Assembly (NCBI GenBank): GCA_030041335.1
Contig: JASHOB010000035.1
Location: 1 to 47,866 of the forward strand
Length of the DNA stretch: 47,866 nucleotides
Direction: 5' to 3'
From: Alphaproteobacteria bacterium
GTDB lineage: Bacteria; Pseudomonadota; Alphaproteobacteria; ATCC43930; CGMCC-115725
Shown: piece after piece, positions 1 through 8,155 of the stretch
Layout: each line of letters starts with the position of its first letter
How positions within the stretch are numbered: position 1 is the first letter of the stretch
Translations under genes and position numbers: made by a program
The notes under the pieces: generated by a model
What the model was told of the DNA's origin: nothing
Databases searched by the model: none
What the model saw: only the letters and a program-made list of their open reading frames with translations

Positions 1-546
1 GTCGCGATAGAACACGCTGGTGCCGGGAAGATCAGTCATGGTGTTGGGGCGCGGCGCATAATTGTAGATTGCCTCGCCGGCCGCCGATTGTTGTGGCCGG
101 AACGAGGCGTGAAAATCGTAACTGAAATCGTTCTCGCCCGAGGACACCCACGGAAACGTCCAGTCGAGCCGCCGCGCCTGCGCCTCGAGCTTCGCCAGCG
201 GCGCCCGCGATACCGCGACAAAATTGGTGTCGCGCTGCCGCAGATGGACGATGAAGCCGTTGTAGCCGTCGGCCCAGAACGAGCAGCTTTTGCACCCTTC
301 CGCCCATTCGGGCGCAAACATGAAATGCTGGACAATGAGCTGCGAGCGGCCGTCGAACAGCTCGGCGAGCGTCTTCTTTCCGGTGGCGGCGTCGAACACA
401 TAGCTCTTGTCGATCCGCACCCAGGGGAGCGCGCGCCGTGCGGCGCTGAGCCGGTCGCGTGCGCGGGTGAACTCCTTTTCCTCGTTGAGGAGACGCCGCC
501 GGGCGTCGAGCCACTCGGCTGGTGAGACGACGGCATGACTGGTCAT
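1..546 (-). CDS. DUF899 family thioredoxin-like protein (partial, runs off left edge)
   Basis: The 182 visible residues match the DUF899 family, thioredoxin-fold proteins of unproven function. An N-terminal helical segment (about 10-40) leads into the thioredoxin-like part. It holds a CxxC at C85-K-S-C88, followed at once by the family hallmark FWADGYNGF. The C-terminal end is missing because the frame is still open at base 1. The ATG at 546 lies 1 bp after the stop of the upstream gene at 548, which is a paralogue, so the two are almost certainly co-transcribed. The CxxC suggests a thiol/disulfide role, but this is inference; no substrate can be read from the sequence. Confidence 0.88.
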   Translation of the reverse strand, partial: MTSHAVVSPAEWLDARRRLLNEEKEFTRARDRLSAARRALPWVRIDKSYVFDAATGKKTLAELFDGRSQLIVQHFMFAPEWAEGCKSCSFWADGYNGFIVHLRQRDTNFVAVSRAPLAKLEAQARRLDWTFPWVSSGENDFSYDFHASFRPQQSAAGEAIYNYAPRPNTMTDLPGTSVFYRD

Positions 547-547
547 C

Positions 548-1123
548 CTATGCGCCTCCGTATTTGTATTGCGGTGACCAATCGCCGGCCCCTTCGGGCA
601 GCATGTCGAAGAAATGCCAAACCGCGCAGAAATCGTCATAGGGTCCGAGTTGCTGGTCGGAAACCCGGACGACTGCGCCCGCCTTTTTTTTGAACACCGA
701 GACGCCGGGCCGGTAGCCGTTATCGTCCATGTACCCCATGTCGCGGGCAAAATTGCTGCCGCGATGGGACACCATACGGAATTTCCAGCCGCGGCTGTCC
801 TTGAATTTCTGCTGCCTTTCGGGCGCGTCGGGCGAGGAAACGACAAAGGCCGCACGACTCTCGAGGTGCGGGAGCACGCCGTTGAATCCGTCCGCCCACA
901 GCGTACAGAAGCGGCATGACGCGCCCATGTTGTGGATGACGAACAGCGTGTCCTTGTCGCCGAACAAGTCGGCGAGGCTGGTGGCGCCGCCGGTCGTCGC
1001 GAAAGTGTAGTTGTCGACCGGCTCCGGCTCGACGCGCCCCTGGGCCTTGCGCATCTCCTTCCGCAGCCGCGCGATCTCGTCGCGCATTGCCGCCAGGCGC
1101 CGGGTGGTGTCGCGGTAGCTCAT
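548..1123 (-). CDS. DUF899 family thioredoxin-like protein
   Basis: This 191-residue protein is a second DUF899 member, distinct in sequence from its downstream neighbour. Residues 8-30 form a charged, probably coiled-coil helix. The thioredoxin-like domain carries a CxxC at C70-R-F-C73 followed by LWADGFNG. The ATG at 1123 is chosen because it forms an ATGA overlap with the stop of the upstream ArsR-type gene and is preceded by a clear GGAGG. Longer in-frame starts would lie inside that gene. The cysteine pair suggests a redox role, which is not proven for the family. An N-terminal helix plus thioredoxin fold in tandem copies suggests possible hetero-oligomers. Confidence 0.9.
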   Translation of the reverse strand: MSYRDTTRRLAAMRDEIARLRKEMRKAQGRVEPEPVDNYTFATTGGATSLADLFGDKDTLFVIHNMGASCRFCTLWADGFNGVLPHLESRAAFVVSSPDAPERQQKFKDSRGWKFRMVSHRGSNFARDMGYMDDNGYRPGVSVFKKKAGAVVRVSDQQLGPYDDFCAVWHFFDMLPEGAGDWSPQYKYGGA

Positions 1124-1506
1124 GACTGCCTCCTCGAGTTGCGCTTGCGCTTGGGCCGTTCCGCCGCGCCCAGCCACAGGGCCAAGGTGTCGAATTGATC
1201 CTGCCAATATTTGCTGTAGCGGTTGACCCACAGCGCGGCCTCGTACATCGGGCCGGCATCGAGCCGGCAGCGCGAGACGCGGCCCGATCGCTCCTGACGG
1301 ACCAGGCCCGCTTTGACCAGGACCTGGATATGTTTCGACACCGCCTGCACCGAGATGTTGAAGGGTGCCGCCAGTTCCTTGACGAGGAGCGCTTCGCCGT
1401 CGAGCCGCGACAACAGCCTGCGCCTCACCGGGTCGCTTAAGGCGGCGAACACGCGATCAAGCGCTTCGTCATTGTCGGCGTCGGCGCCACGCTGACGATC
1501 AACCAT
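1120..1506 (-). CDS. ArsR family winged-helix transcriptional regulator
   Basis: The 128-residue protein has the layout of small ArsR-type repressors. A conserved FAALSDPVRRRLLSRL segment lies near residues 20-36. The helix-turn-helix follows at about 41-72 (VKELA, then the recognition helix VQAVSKHIQVL), and then a wing containing RQERSGRVS. No cysteine metal-binding motif is visible, so it is not an obvious metal sensor. It resembles the subgroup found beside SRPBCC or thioredoxin-like genes. It heads a three-gene operon with two DUF899 genes (4-bp overlap, then 1-bp gap) and is probably autoregulated through the palindromes around 1499-1544. Confidence 0.9.
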   Translation of the reverse strand: MVDRQRGADADNDEALDRVFAALSDPVRRRLLSRLDGEALLVKELAAPFNISVQAVSKHIQVLVKAGLVRQERSGRVSRCRLDAGPMYEAALWVNRYSKYWQDQFDTLALWLGAAERPKRKRNSRRQS

Positions 1507-1544
1507 TTAGTTGATATTCAATCAGACGGTTGACTAAGAGTCAA
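1499..1544. promoter_or_regulatory. Cluster of inverted repeats, candidate ArsR operator
   Basis: Three related dyads sit over and just upstream of the regulator start codon: TCAAC-N6-GTTGA at 1499-1514, TTGA-TAT-TCAA at 1511-1521, and the perfect TTGACT-AAG-AGTCAA at 1530-1544. The stretch is AT-rich compared with the flanking genes. The repeated TTGA/TCAA half-sites suggest binding by the adjacent ArsR-type dimer, controlling its own operon and perhaps the divergent gene at 1629. The repeats are directly visible; their role is inferred. Confidence 0.55.
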
Positions 1545-1628
1545 GCGTCCCGCACAGCGGCCCATGCGCGCCGCTCATTGTTAGAGGCGCGAGGCCACCC
1601 TATCATCAAGCGCATGAAGGAGGTCGTC

Positions 1629-2465
1629 ATGACCGATACCATACTGGTGCAAGAGGCGGCGCCCGACACGATCGAGACCGTGGTCAACTATTATCGCGAT
1701 ACCGGGGAGACGCCCTATACCTGGAGCGGCGGGCCGGGCTCGACCGAGGTCCGGTCGAGCAACAGCGTCGCGCCCTACCGCGTCGTCATGCACAACGGCC
1801 GCAAGCACGAGGGCGGCTTCCTGCTCGATCGCGAGGGCTTCGAGTTTCGCCGCCACGAAACCGCGATGCGCGATTTCTTCGACGCCGACGAGATCAAGCG
1901 CGTCTACTACCCCGAGATGGCAGCGCTCATCAAGGCGGTCAGTGGCGCCAAGCGCGTCGAGGTGTTCGACCACACGCTGCGGACCGGCGATGTCGATGAT
2001 CGCGAAGCGCGCAAGATCCGCGAGCCGGTGCAGCGCGTTCACAACGACTACACGGAATGGTCGGGACCCCAGCGCGTGCGCGATCTGCTGCCGGACGAGG
2101 CCGAGGCCCTGCTCCGCGACCGCTTTGCCATCATCCAGGTGTGGCGGCCGATCCGCTTGCCGTTGGAAAGCGATCCGCTGGGCATCTGCGATGCGCGCAC
2201 GATCGCGTTCGAGGATTTCGTGGTGTCGGAGCGGCGCTATCCCAATCGCGTCGGCCAGACCTATGCGGTCAATCACAGCCCGCGCCACAAATGGTACTGG
2301 TTTCCGGGCATGCGGCGCGACGAGGCGATCGTGTTCAAGGTTTACGATTCGCTCAAGGACGGCCGCGCCCGCTGGACGGCGCACACCTCGTTCACCGACC
2401 CGACATCGCCGCCCGACGCCCGGCCGCGCGAAAGCATCGAGATTCGTACGCTGGCTTTTTTCTGA
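1629..2465 (+). CDS. CmcJ/NvfI-like oxidoreductase
   Basis: The 278-residue product resembles the CmcJ/NvfI/AsaB group of oxidoreductases, known from fungal meroterpenoid pathways and cephamycin methoxylation and often present as single genes in proteobacteria. Visible family features are the HND-containing stretch near residue 140 (VHNDYTEWSG), a central IIQVWRPI strand, a conserved HTSF-DP segment and the C-terminal RESIEIRTLAF. The ATG at 1629 is used because GGAGG lies just upstream; earlier in-frame codons lack one. The crotonase gene follows within 20 bp, so the two may act on one pathway, but the substrate is unknown. HxD suggests metal binding; this is inference. Confidence 0.8.
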   Translation: MTDTILVQEAAPDTIETVVNYYRDTGETPYTWSGGPGSTEVRSSNSVAPYRVVMHNGRKHEGGFLLDREGFEFRRHETAMRDFFDADEIKRVYYPEMAALIKAVSGAKRVEVFDHTLRTGDVDDREARKIREPVQRVHNDYTEWSGPQRVRDLLPDEAEALLRDRFAIIQVWRPIRLPLESDPLGICDARTIAFEDFVVSERRYPNRVGQTYAVNHSPRHKWYWFPGMRRDEAIVFKVYDSLKDGRARWTAHTSFTDPTSPPDARPRESIEIRTLAFF

Positions 2466-2482
2466 AAATGGAGGAGGCGGGC

Positions 2483-3304
2483 ATGGCAGGGGATCGCCAC
2501 GGCAATGCGGTGGTCGTGGAAAAGTCGGACCGCGTCACCACCGTGATTCTCGACCGGCCCGATGTTCGCAACGCGGTCGACCCCGACACCGCAAGCAAAC
2601 TGGTCGCCGCCTTCACCGAATTCGAAGCGGATGGCGGTGCCGACGTCGCCGTGTTCTGGGGCGCCCACGGCGCGTTCTGTGCCGGCGGCGATCTGAAACA
2701 TCTCGCCGCTTCCGGTGCCGACGTGTGGCTCAACCAACTGAGCTATCCGCGTTTGGGTTATGCCGGCACGCCGCCGGGCCCGCTCGGCCCGTCCAGGCTC
2801 GAACTGTCGAAGCCGGTGATTGCAGCCGTATCCGGCGCCGCCGTCGCGGGCGGCATGGAATTGGCGCTGTGGTGCGACATGCGTGTCATGGAAGAGTCGG
2901 CGTTCTTCGGCGTCTATTGCCGGCGCTGGGGCGTGCCGCTGATCGACGGCGGCACGGTGCGCCTGCCCCGCCTCGTCGGCATGGGACGCGCCATGGACAT
3001 CATTCTCACCGGACGAAAAGTGACGGCGGCTGAAGCCTATCGCATCGGTTTGTGCGAGCGGGTCGTGGCCGACGGCACGGCGCGTCAGGCGGCCGAGGAA
3101 CTGGCGCACGCGATCCAGCGCTTCCCGCAGGAATGCGTCCGCGCCGATCGCGCCTCGGCTTATCGCCAGCACGGCCTCGCGCTGCGCGACGCGATGCGCC
3201 AGGAATATGAGGGCGGCCTTGCGGCCTTGCGGCGTGAAGGCATTGCCGGTGCCGGGCGCTTCGCGCAGGGCGCCGGCCGGCACGGTGACTACGGAAACAT
3301 CTGA
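2483..3304 (+). CDS. Enoyl-CoA hydratase/isomerase (crotonase) family protein
   Basis: This 273-residue crotonase-fold protein has both oxyanion-hole regions: GAFCAGGDLKH near residues 60-70 and AAVAGGMELAL near 120-130. The first catalytic glutamate of hydratases is present in GMELAL. The position of the second glutamate (the PEI-like motif of classical hydratases) is replaced in a FGVYCRRWGVP segment, so hydration by the usual two-glutamate mechanism is doubtful. The start at 2483 follows a strong GGAGGAGG; an ATG 15 bp earlier is possible. It lies immediately downstream of the CmcJ/NvfI-like gene and is probably in the same operon. Confidence 0.87.
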   Translation: MAGDRHGNAVVVEKSDRVTTVILDRPDVRNAVDPDTASKLVAAFTEFEADGGADVAVFWGAHGAFCAGGDLKHLAASGADVWLNQLSYPRLGYAGTPPGPLGPSRLELSKPVIAAVSGAAVAGGMELALWCDMRVMEESAFFGVYCRRWGVPLIDGGTVRLPRLVGMGRAMDIILTGRKVTAAEAYRIGLCERVVADGTARQAAEELAHAIQRFPQECVRADRASAYRQHGLALRDAMRQEYEGGLAALRREGIAGAGRFAQGAGRHGDYGNI

Positions 3305-3346
3305 GGCCGCGTGGACAGCGGATTGAGGGCGGCCTATATAGCGCTG

Positions 3347-4180
3347 ATGTCCGCGGTTCCCTTCATCAAGATGCATGGTCTCGGCAATGATTTCGTCGTG
3401 CTCGACGCGCGACGGAAGCCGCTCCGCTGCGACGAGGCGCAGGCAAGGCGAATCGCCGACCGGCACACCGGCGTCGGATGCGATCAGCTCATTATCCTCG
3501 AACCGGCGCGCGATCCGCGGGCGCACCTGTTCATGGCGATCCGCAATGCCGACGGCGGCATGGTCGAGGCCTGCGGCAATGCCGCGCGGTGCATCGCCGA
3601 TCTGGTGATGCGCGAGGATAACAGCACGTCTGCGACCATCGAAACGGCGGTTGGCCTGGTTGACGCGCATGCGGCAGGGCGCCGGCGCGTCGGCGTCGAT
3701 ATGGGCGAGCCGGCGACGGCGTGGCGCGAAATTCCGCTCGCGCGCGAATGCGACACGGACCATGTGCCGCTGGCGCTGGGGCCCCTCAGCGACCCTGTCG
3801 CCACCAGCATGGGCAATCCCCATGTCACTTTTTTCGTGTCCGATCTTGCCGCCGTCGAGATCGCGTCGCTGGGACCGAAGCTGGAGCACGACGCGCTCTT
3901 TCCGCAGCGCGCCAATATCGGCGTCGCCCAGATCCTGTCGGCGTCGCGGCTGCGGTTGCGCGTTTGGGAGCGCGGCGCCGGCCTGACCAAGGCTTGCGGA
4001 ACCGGCGCCTGCGCCGCCCTTGTCGCCGCGGCACGACGCGGGTTGACCGGGCGCCAAGCCGAAATCGTGGCCGATGGCGGCACGCTCGACATCGAATGGC
4101 GTGCCGACAATCACGTCGTCATGACCGGGCCCGTGGCGGTGAGTTTCACCGGGACGCTCGATCCATCCTTGTGGCGCTAG
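3347..4180 (+). CDS. dapF: Diaminopimelate epimerase
   Basis: DapF converts LL- to meso-diaminopimelate in the cytoplasm, supplying lysine and peptidoglycan synthesis. The 277-residue protein begins with the typical KMHGLGNDFVV. It carries the two catalytic cysteines in conserved settings: C76 in EACGNAARC and C217 in TKACGTGAC. A GNPH motif lies near residue 156. The ATG at 3347 gives the standard N terminus; an upstream GTG at 3311 would add 12 unsupported residues. Only 4 bp separate its stop from the mtaB start, so the dapF-mtaB-ftsY group is likely one transcript. Confidence 0.97.
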   Translation: MSAVPFIKMHGLGNDFVVLDARRKPLRCDEAQARRIADRHTGVGCDQLIILEPARDPRAHLFMAIRNADGGMVEACGNAARCIADLVMREDNSTSATIETAVGLVDAHAAGRRRVGVDMGEPATAWREIPLARECDTDHVPLALGPLSDPVATSMGNPHVTFFVSDLAAVEIASLGPKLEHDALFPQRANIGVAQILSASRLRLRVWERGAGLTKACGTGACAALVAAARRGLTGRQAEIVADGGTLDIEWRADNHVVMTGPVAVSFTGTLDPSLWR

Positions 4181-4184
4181 CACC

Positions 4185-5423
4185 TTGACTCTCGACATCG
4201 TTACTTTCGGCTGCCGGCTTAACGCCTTTGAATCGGAAGCGATTCGCGGTCACGCCGAATCCGCCGGTCTCGAGGATGCCATCATCGTCAACACCTGCGC
4301 GGTGACGGCCGAGGCCGAGCGCCAGGCACGCCAGACGATCCGGAAGCTGCGGCGGCAACGGCCGGACGCGCGGCTGATCGTTACCGGCTGCGCCGCGCAG
4401 ATCGATCCCGCGAAGTTCGCGGCCATGCCCGAGGTCGATCGCGTTCTTGGCAACGAGGAAAAGCTCAGGGCGAGCAGCTATCGCGACCTGCCCCAGCGCG
4501 TTGCGGTCGGCGATATCTTCGCGGCGCGCGACACCGCATCGCCGCCGGTCGACGGCTTCGAAGGGCGCGCCCGCGCCCTGGTCCAGGTCCAGCAAGGCTG
4601 CGACCACCGCTGCACTTTTTGCGTCATCCCTTACGGCCGCGGCGCCAGCCGGTCGGTTCCCGTCGCCGCCGCGATCGCGCAGGCCCGGCTCCTGGTGGAG
4701 CGCGGCTATCGCGAACTCGTGCTCACCGGCGTCGACATCACCGCCTATGGCCTCGATCTGCCCGAACGGCCGCGCCTCGGTGCGCTCTGCGCCAAATTGT
4801 TGGACGCGGTGCCGGCCTTGATGCGCTTGCGCTTATCGTCGCTCGACGTCGCCGAGATCGACGACGAATTGTGGTCACTCTTCGCCAAGGAGCCGCGCTT
4901 GATGCCGCACCTTCATCTGTCGCTGCAGGCGGGGGACGATCTGATACTGAAGCGCATGAAACGGCGCCATTCGCGGGCGCAAGCGCTCGCCGCGGCGGCA
5001 CGGGCACGGCGTCTGCGGCCGGGAACCGCGCTCGGTGCCGATCTGATCGCTGGTTTCCCCACCGAGAGCGCGGCCATGTTCGCCAACACGCTGTCGCTGG
5101 TGGAGGAGGCAGGTCTCGATTATCTCCACGTCTTTCCCTTCAGCCCGCGCCCCGGCACGCCGGCGGCGCGGATGCCGCAACTGCCCCGCGAACTGGTTCG
5201 CGAACGGTCGGCACATCTGCGCGAGGCAGGCACCCGGGCCCTGGTGCGCTCCCTCGCGGGCCGCGTCGGCGATGTCGCCATGGTTTTGGTCGAACGCCCA
5301 GGGTTCGGGCGCAGCGAGCACCACGCACCGGTCAGGTTCGTGCAAGCATCGGCACCCGGTCGCGTCGAAAAAATGCGGATCGCCGCCGCCGACGGCGCCG
5401 CCCTGAGCGGCGTGCCGGCATGA
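4185..5423 (+). CDS. mtaB: tRNA N6-threonylcarbamoyladenosine37 methylthiotransferase, MtaB type
   Basis: MtaB is a radical-SAM enzyme that converts t6A37 to ms2t6A in ANN-decoding tRNAs. The 412-residue protein has the N-terminal MTTase domain with cysteines C10, C38 and C69, binding the auxiliary cluster. The radical-SAM cluster motif is C139-x3-C143-x2-C146, followed by PYGRG. The C-terminal part is consistent with a TRAM-like region but short. The start is a TTG at 4185, 4 bp after the dapF stop, because the reading frame begins with the conserved TFGCRLN and no ATG precedes it. Its end overlaps ftsY by 4 bp (ATGA). Confidence 0.93.
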   Translation: MTLDIVTFGCRLNAFESEAIRGHAESAGLEDAIIVNTCAVTAEAERQARQTIRKLRRQRPDARLIVTGCAAQIDPAKFAAMPEVDRVLGNEEKLRASSYRDLPQRVAVGDIFAARDTASPPVDGFEGRARALVQVQQGCDHRCTFCVIPYGRGASRSVPVAAAIAQARLLVERGYRELVLTGVDITAYGLDLPERPRLGALCAKLLDAVPALMRLRLSSLDVAEIDDELWSLFAKEPRLMPHLHLSLQAGDDLILKRMKRRHSRAQALAAAARARRLRPGTALGADLIAGFPTESAAMFANTLSLVEEAGLDYLHVFPFSPRPGTPAARMPQLPRELVRERSAHLREAGTRALVRSLAGRVGDVAMVLVERPGFGRSEHHAPVRFVQASAPGRVEKMRIAAADGAALSGVPA

Positions 5424-6361
5424 CGGATACCGCGGAAAAGCAGCGCTCCTGGTTCGGCCGGTTAAAGGCCGGTCTCGCCCGCTCTTCGGCCAAGCTCGGC
5501 GACGGCATCGCCGGCATTCTCACCAAACGCCGGCTCGACGACGAGGCGCTCGACCAGCTGGAAGAGGTTCTGATCGCCGCCGATCTTGGCTGGGGCCTCG
5601 CCAAAGAGGCGACGCAGCGGCTGCGTCATGCCAAATTCAATCAAGAAGTTTCACCCGAGGAAGTCCGCCGCACATTGGCGCAAATCATCGAACCCTTCCT
5701 TGAGCCGGTCGAGCGGCCCTTGGTGCTCGATCCGTTGCGCAAGCCCAATGTCGTGCTTGTGGTCGGCGCCAATGGCAGCGGCAAAACCACCACCATCGGC
5801 AAGTTGGCCAAGCTGTTTCGCGAGCAGGGCAAGAGCGTCGTGTTGGTGGCGGGGGACACATTCCGCGCCGCCGCGGTGGAGCAGCTCAAGGTCTGGGGCG
5901 AGCGTGCCGGCGCGCCGGTGATCACCGGCCCTTCCGGCAGCGATCCCGCCGGCCTTGCCTTCACGGCGTTGGAACAGGCGCAGCGCGAGGGCAGCGACAT
6001 TCTGCTGATCGACACGGCCGGGCGGCTTCACAACAAGGCCGATCTCATGGCCGAACTGCAAAAGATCCAGCGTGTGCTCAAGAAGCTCGACCCGACCGCG
6101 CCGCATGCCGTGCTCTTGGTGCTCGATGCCACGATCGGCCAGACGGCCTTGCAGCAGATACAGACCTTTCGCGACCTGATCGGCATTACCGGGATCATCA
6201 TGACCAAGCTCGATGGCAGCGCGCGGGGCGGCGTCATGGTCGCGCTTGCGGAATTGTATACAATTCCCGTCCCCTATATCGGCATCGGCGAGCGGGTCGA
6301 CGATTTGCGTCCCTTCGAAGCCGCCGCCTTTGCCCGCGGCCTCACGGGGATTGATAGTTAA
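5420..6361 (+). CDS. ftsY: Signal recognition particle receptor FtsY
   Basis: FtsY is the membrane-associated GTPase that docks SRP-ribosome complexes for co-translational insertion. The 313-residue protein has a short basic N terminus and an NG domain. The G1 loop GANGSGKT is at about 116-123, DTFRAAAVEQL lies near 150, G3 is DTAGR near 200 and G4 is TKLDGSARGG near 260. The acidic A domain seen in enterobacteria is essentially absent, as is usual in alphaproteobacteria. The ATG at 5420 overlaps the mtaB stop, indicating translational coupling. Confidence 0.96.
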   Translation: MTDTAEKQRSWFGRLKAGLARSSAKLGDGIAGILTKRRLDDEALDQLEEVLIAADLGWGLAKEATQRLRHAKFNQEVSPEEVRRTLAQIIEPFLEPVERPLVLDPLRKPNVVLVVGANGSGKTTTIGKLAKLFREQGKSVVLVAGDTFRAAAVEQLKVWGERAGAPVITGPSGSDPAGLAFTALEQAQREGSDILLIDTAGRLHNKADLMAELQKIQRVLKKLDPTAPHAVLLVLDATIGQTALQQIQTFRDLIGITGIIMTKLDGSARGGVMVALAELYTIPVPYIGIGERVDDLRPFEAAAFARGLTGIDS

Positions 6362-6372
6362 TCGTCTCTTAA
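6358..6372 (+). promoter_or_regulatory. Perfect CtrA-type box (TTAA-N7-TTAA)
   Basis: TTAA at 6358-6361 and TTAA at 6369-6372 are separated by exactly seven bases, matching the CtrA consensus of alphaproteobacteria. The first half overlaps the ftsY stop codon. The box sits about 90 bp upstream of the sensor kinase. An additional dyad, AATCGT (6360-6365) and ACGATT (6376-6381), overlaps it. The match is read directly; regulation by CtrA is inferred. Confidence 0.6.
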
Positions 6373-6458
6373 TTTACGATTGGGTATCTTGCGCGGGACG
6401 CGAATCGGTGAGATGAGTTGACGTTGCCTCGTGATGGGGCTTCGCCCTGGAGGCGAAA

Positions 6459-8036
6459 CTGAGCGTAGCACGTCAGACCGTCTCGATCGTCGACGATCGC
6501 ATTGACAATTTGGAAACTCTCGAGCGGCTGGCCCGTTCGTTGGGCGACGATATCGAGGTGCGCCGTTTTGCGCACCCCGTCGCCGCGCTCGACGCTTCGC
6601 TCTCAGCGCCGCCCGATCTCCTGATCGCCAACCTGGGGCTGCCGGAACTCGGCGGCGCCGAGTTTATTCGCCGGCTGCGCCAGCATCCCGCCGCCGCCGA
6701 TCTGCCGGTTCTCGTGGTCATCGCCCATGACGACCGCGACCGCTATCTTCACGCGCTCGAGGCCGGTGCCAGCGACTACCTCCTCAGCCCGGTCGATCAC
6801 CGCGAGTTTCGCGTCCGCGCCCACAATCTGCTGACGCTCAAACGTCACCGATCGCTGCTCAAACGGCGCGCGGCGGCAGCGGCGAAGAGCGAAAGGCGAC
6901 AGCGCGACGAGTTGCAGCACAGCCACGAGATGCTGCTGCGCATCATCGATGCGATGCCGGTAATGGTCGGCGTCACCGACCGCGGCGGTCGTTTCCGCTT
7001 CGTCAACAGTTCGCTGGCGCGGCACTACGGCTTGCCCGCCGCGGAAATGATCGGAAAATTGCCGAGCGCCGTGTGCGGCGATGACGAGACCCGCGAGACA
7101 ATGGCGCGCCATCGCCAGGTCATCGACGGGCAACGTTCCCCTGGTGCGTGGGAACAAGAGATCTCGCTGCCGGGCGGGCAGCGCCGCGTTCTCCTCAACA
7201 ATCTTGCCTTGTTGCGCGACGACGAGGGTGAGCCCGCGCTGGTGGTATCGGCGGGCCTCGATATCACCGAGCGAACGGCGGCCGAGCGGGCGCTGTTGGC
7301 CGCCAAGGAGGAAGCCGAGCTTGCCAGTCGCAGCAAGACCGAATTTCTCGCCAACATGAGCCACGAACTGCGCACGCCCCTCAACGCCATCATCGGCTTT
7401 TCCCAACTCATGGCCGACGAGATGATGGGCCCGCTGGGGAGTGCGCGCTACACCAGCTATGCACGCGACATCTGCGCCAGCGGCCAGCATCTCCTGAGTG
7501 TGATCGGTGATATCCTCGACGTCTCAAAGCTCGAGGCCGGCGACATTGAGCTCGACGAGGACGAAGTCGAAGTCGCGCAAGTGATCCGCGACCTCCAGCA
7601 TCTCGTGGTCGAGCGCGCCCGCGCGCTCGACATTGGCATCGATCTCGAAATGCCCGCCGACCTGCCGAAGATTCGCGGCGATGCCCTCAAGCTGAAGCAA
7701 ATCCTCCTCAACCTCATCAGCAACGCGATCAAATTCAGCCATCACGGCGGACGCGTGGTCGTCCGCGGCGGGGTCAAGCCCGATGGGCTGCATTTGAGCG
7801 TGACCGACCACGGCATCGGCATGGACGACGGGGAAATCAAAACTGCGATAACGCGCTTCGGCCAGGTCGCGAGCGCGTGGAGCCGCAAGCACCACGGCAC
7901 CGGCCTGGGATTGCCCTGGGCGATCGGCCTCATCGAACTCCATGACGGCAGGCTCGCGATTGACAGCGTCAAGGGACAGGGCACCACCGTCACTGTCGTG
8001 CTGCCCTCATCCCGGCTGGTGCCGGACTGCCCGTAG
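6459..8036 (+). CDS. Sensor histidine kinase: degenerate receiver, PAS and HisKA-HATPase (PleC/DivJ-like)
   Basis: The 525-residue protein has four parts: an N-terminal receiver-like domain (about 7-125), a PAS domain (about 150-270), a dimerisation/phosphoacceptor helix with SHELRTP (H302), and an HATPase_c domain with [15 protein letters not shown] and GTGLGLPWA. The kinase core resembles PleC/DivJ cell-cycle kinases. The receiver keeps the acidic pair D12-D13 but has Asn at the phosphoacceptor site (N58), Ile at the usual Thr, and Ser at the conserved Lys (S110), so it probably cannot be phosphorylated. No ATG or GTG precedes the receiver in frame: a stop lies at 6432. A CTG at 6459 sits 5 bp after GGAGG. 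A TTG at 6510 would delete the first receiver strand. Start is uncertain; identity is not. Confidence 0.9.
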   Translation: MSVARQTVSIVDDRIDNLETLERLARSLGDDIEVRRFAHPVAALDASLSAPPDLLIANLGLPELGGAEFIRRLRQHPAAADLPVLVVIAHDDRDRYLHALEAGASDYLLSPVDHREFRVRAHNLLTLKRHRSLLKRRAAAAAKSERRQRDELQHSHEMLLRIIDAMPVMVGVTDRGGRFRFVNSSLARHYGLPAAEMIGKLPSAVCGDDETRETMARHRQVIDGQRSPGAWEQEISLPGGQRRVLLNNLALLRDDEGEPALVVSAGLDITERTAAERALLAAKEEAELASRSKTEFLANMSHELRTPLNAIIGFSQLMADEMMGPLGSARYTSYARDICASGQHLLSVIGDILDVSKLEAGDIELDEDEVEVAQVIRDLQHLVVERARALDIGIDLEMPADLPKIRGDALKLKQILLNLISNAIKFSHHGGRVVVRGGVKPDGLHLSVTDHGIGMDDGEIKTAITRFGQVASAWSRKHHGTGLGLPWAIGLIELHDGRLAIDSVKGQGTTVTVVLPSSRLVPDCP

Positions 8037-8155
8037 CGCCTCCGCGGTTGCATCGGCCCTGCCTGGGGCCAATTCTTCGCCGATCGAGCTCCTTCGCACG
8101 TCGCCAAGACGAGCGTCATCTGCGAGGATGGCGATATTCCCGGGGAGGAATGCGA

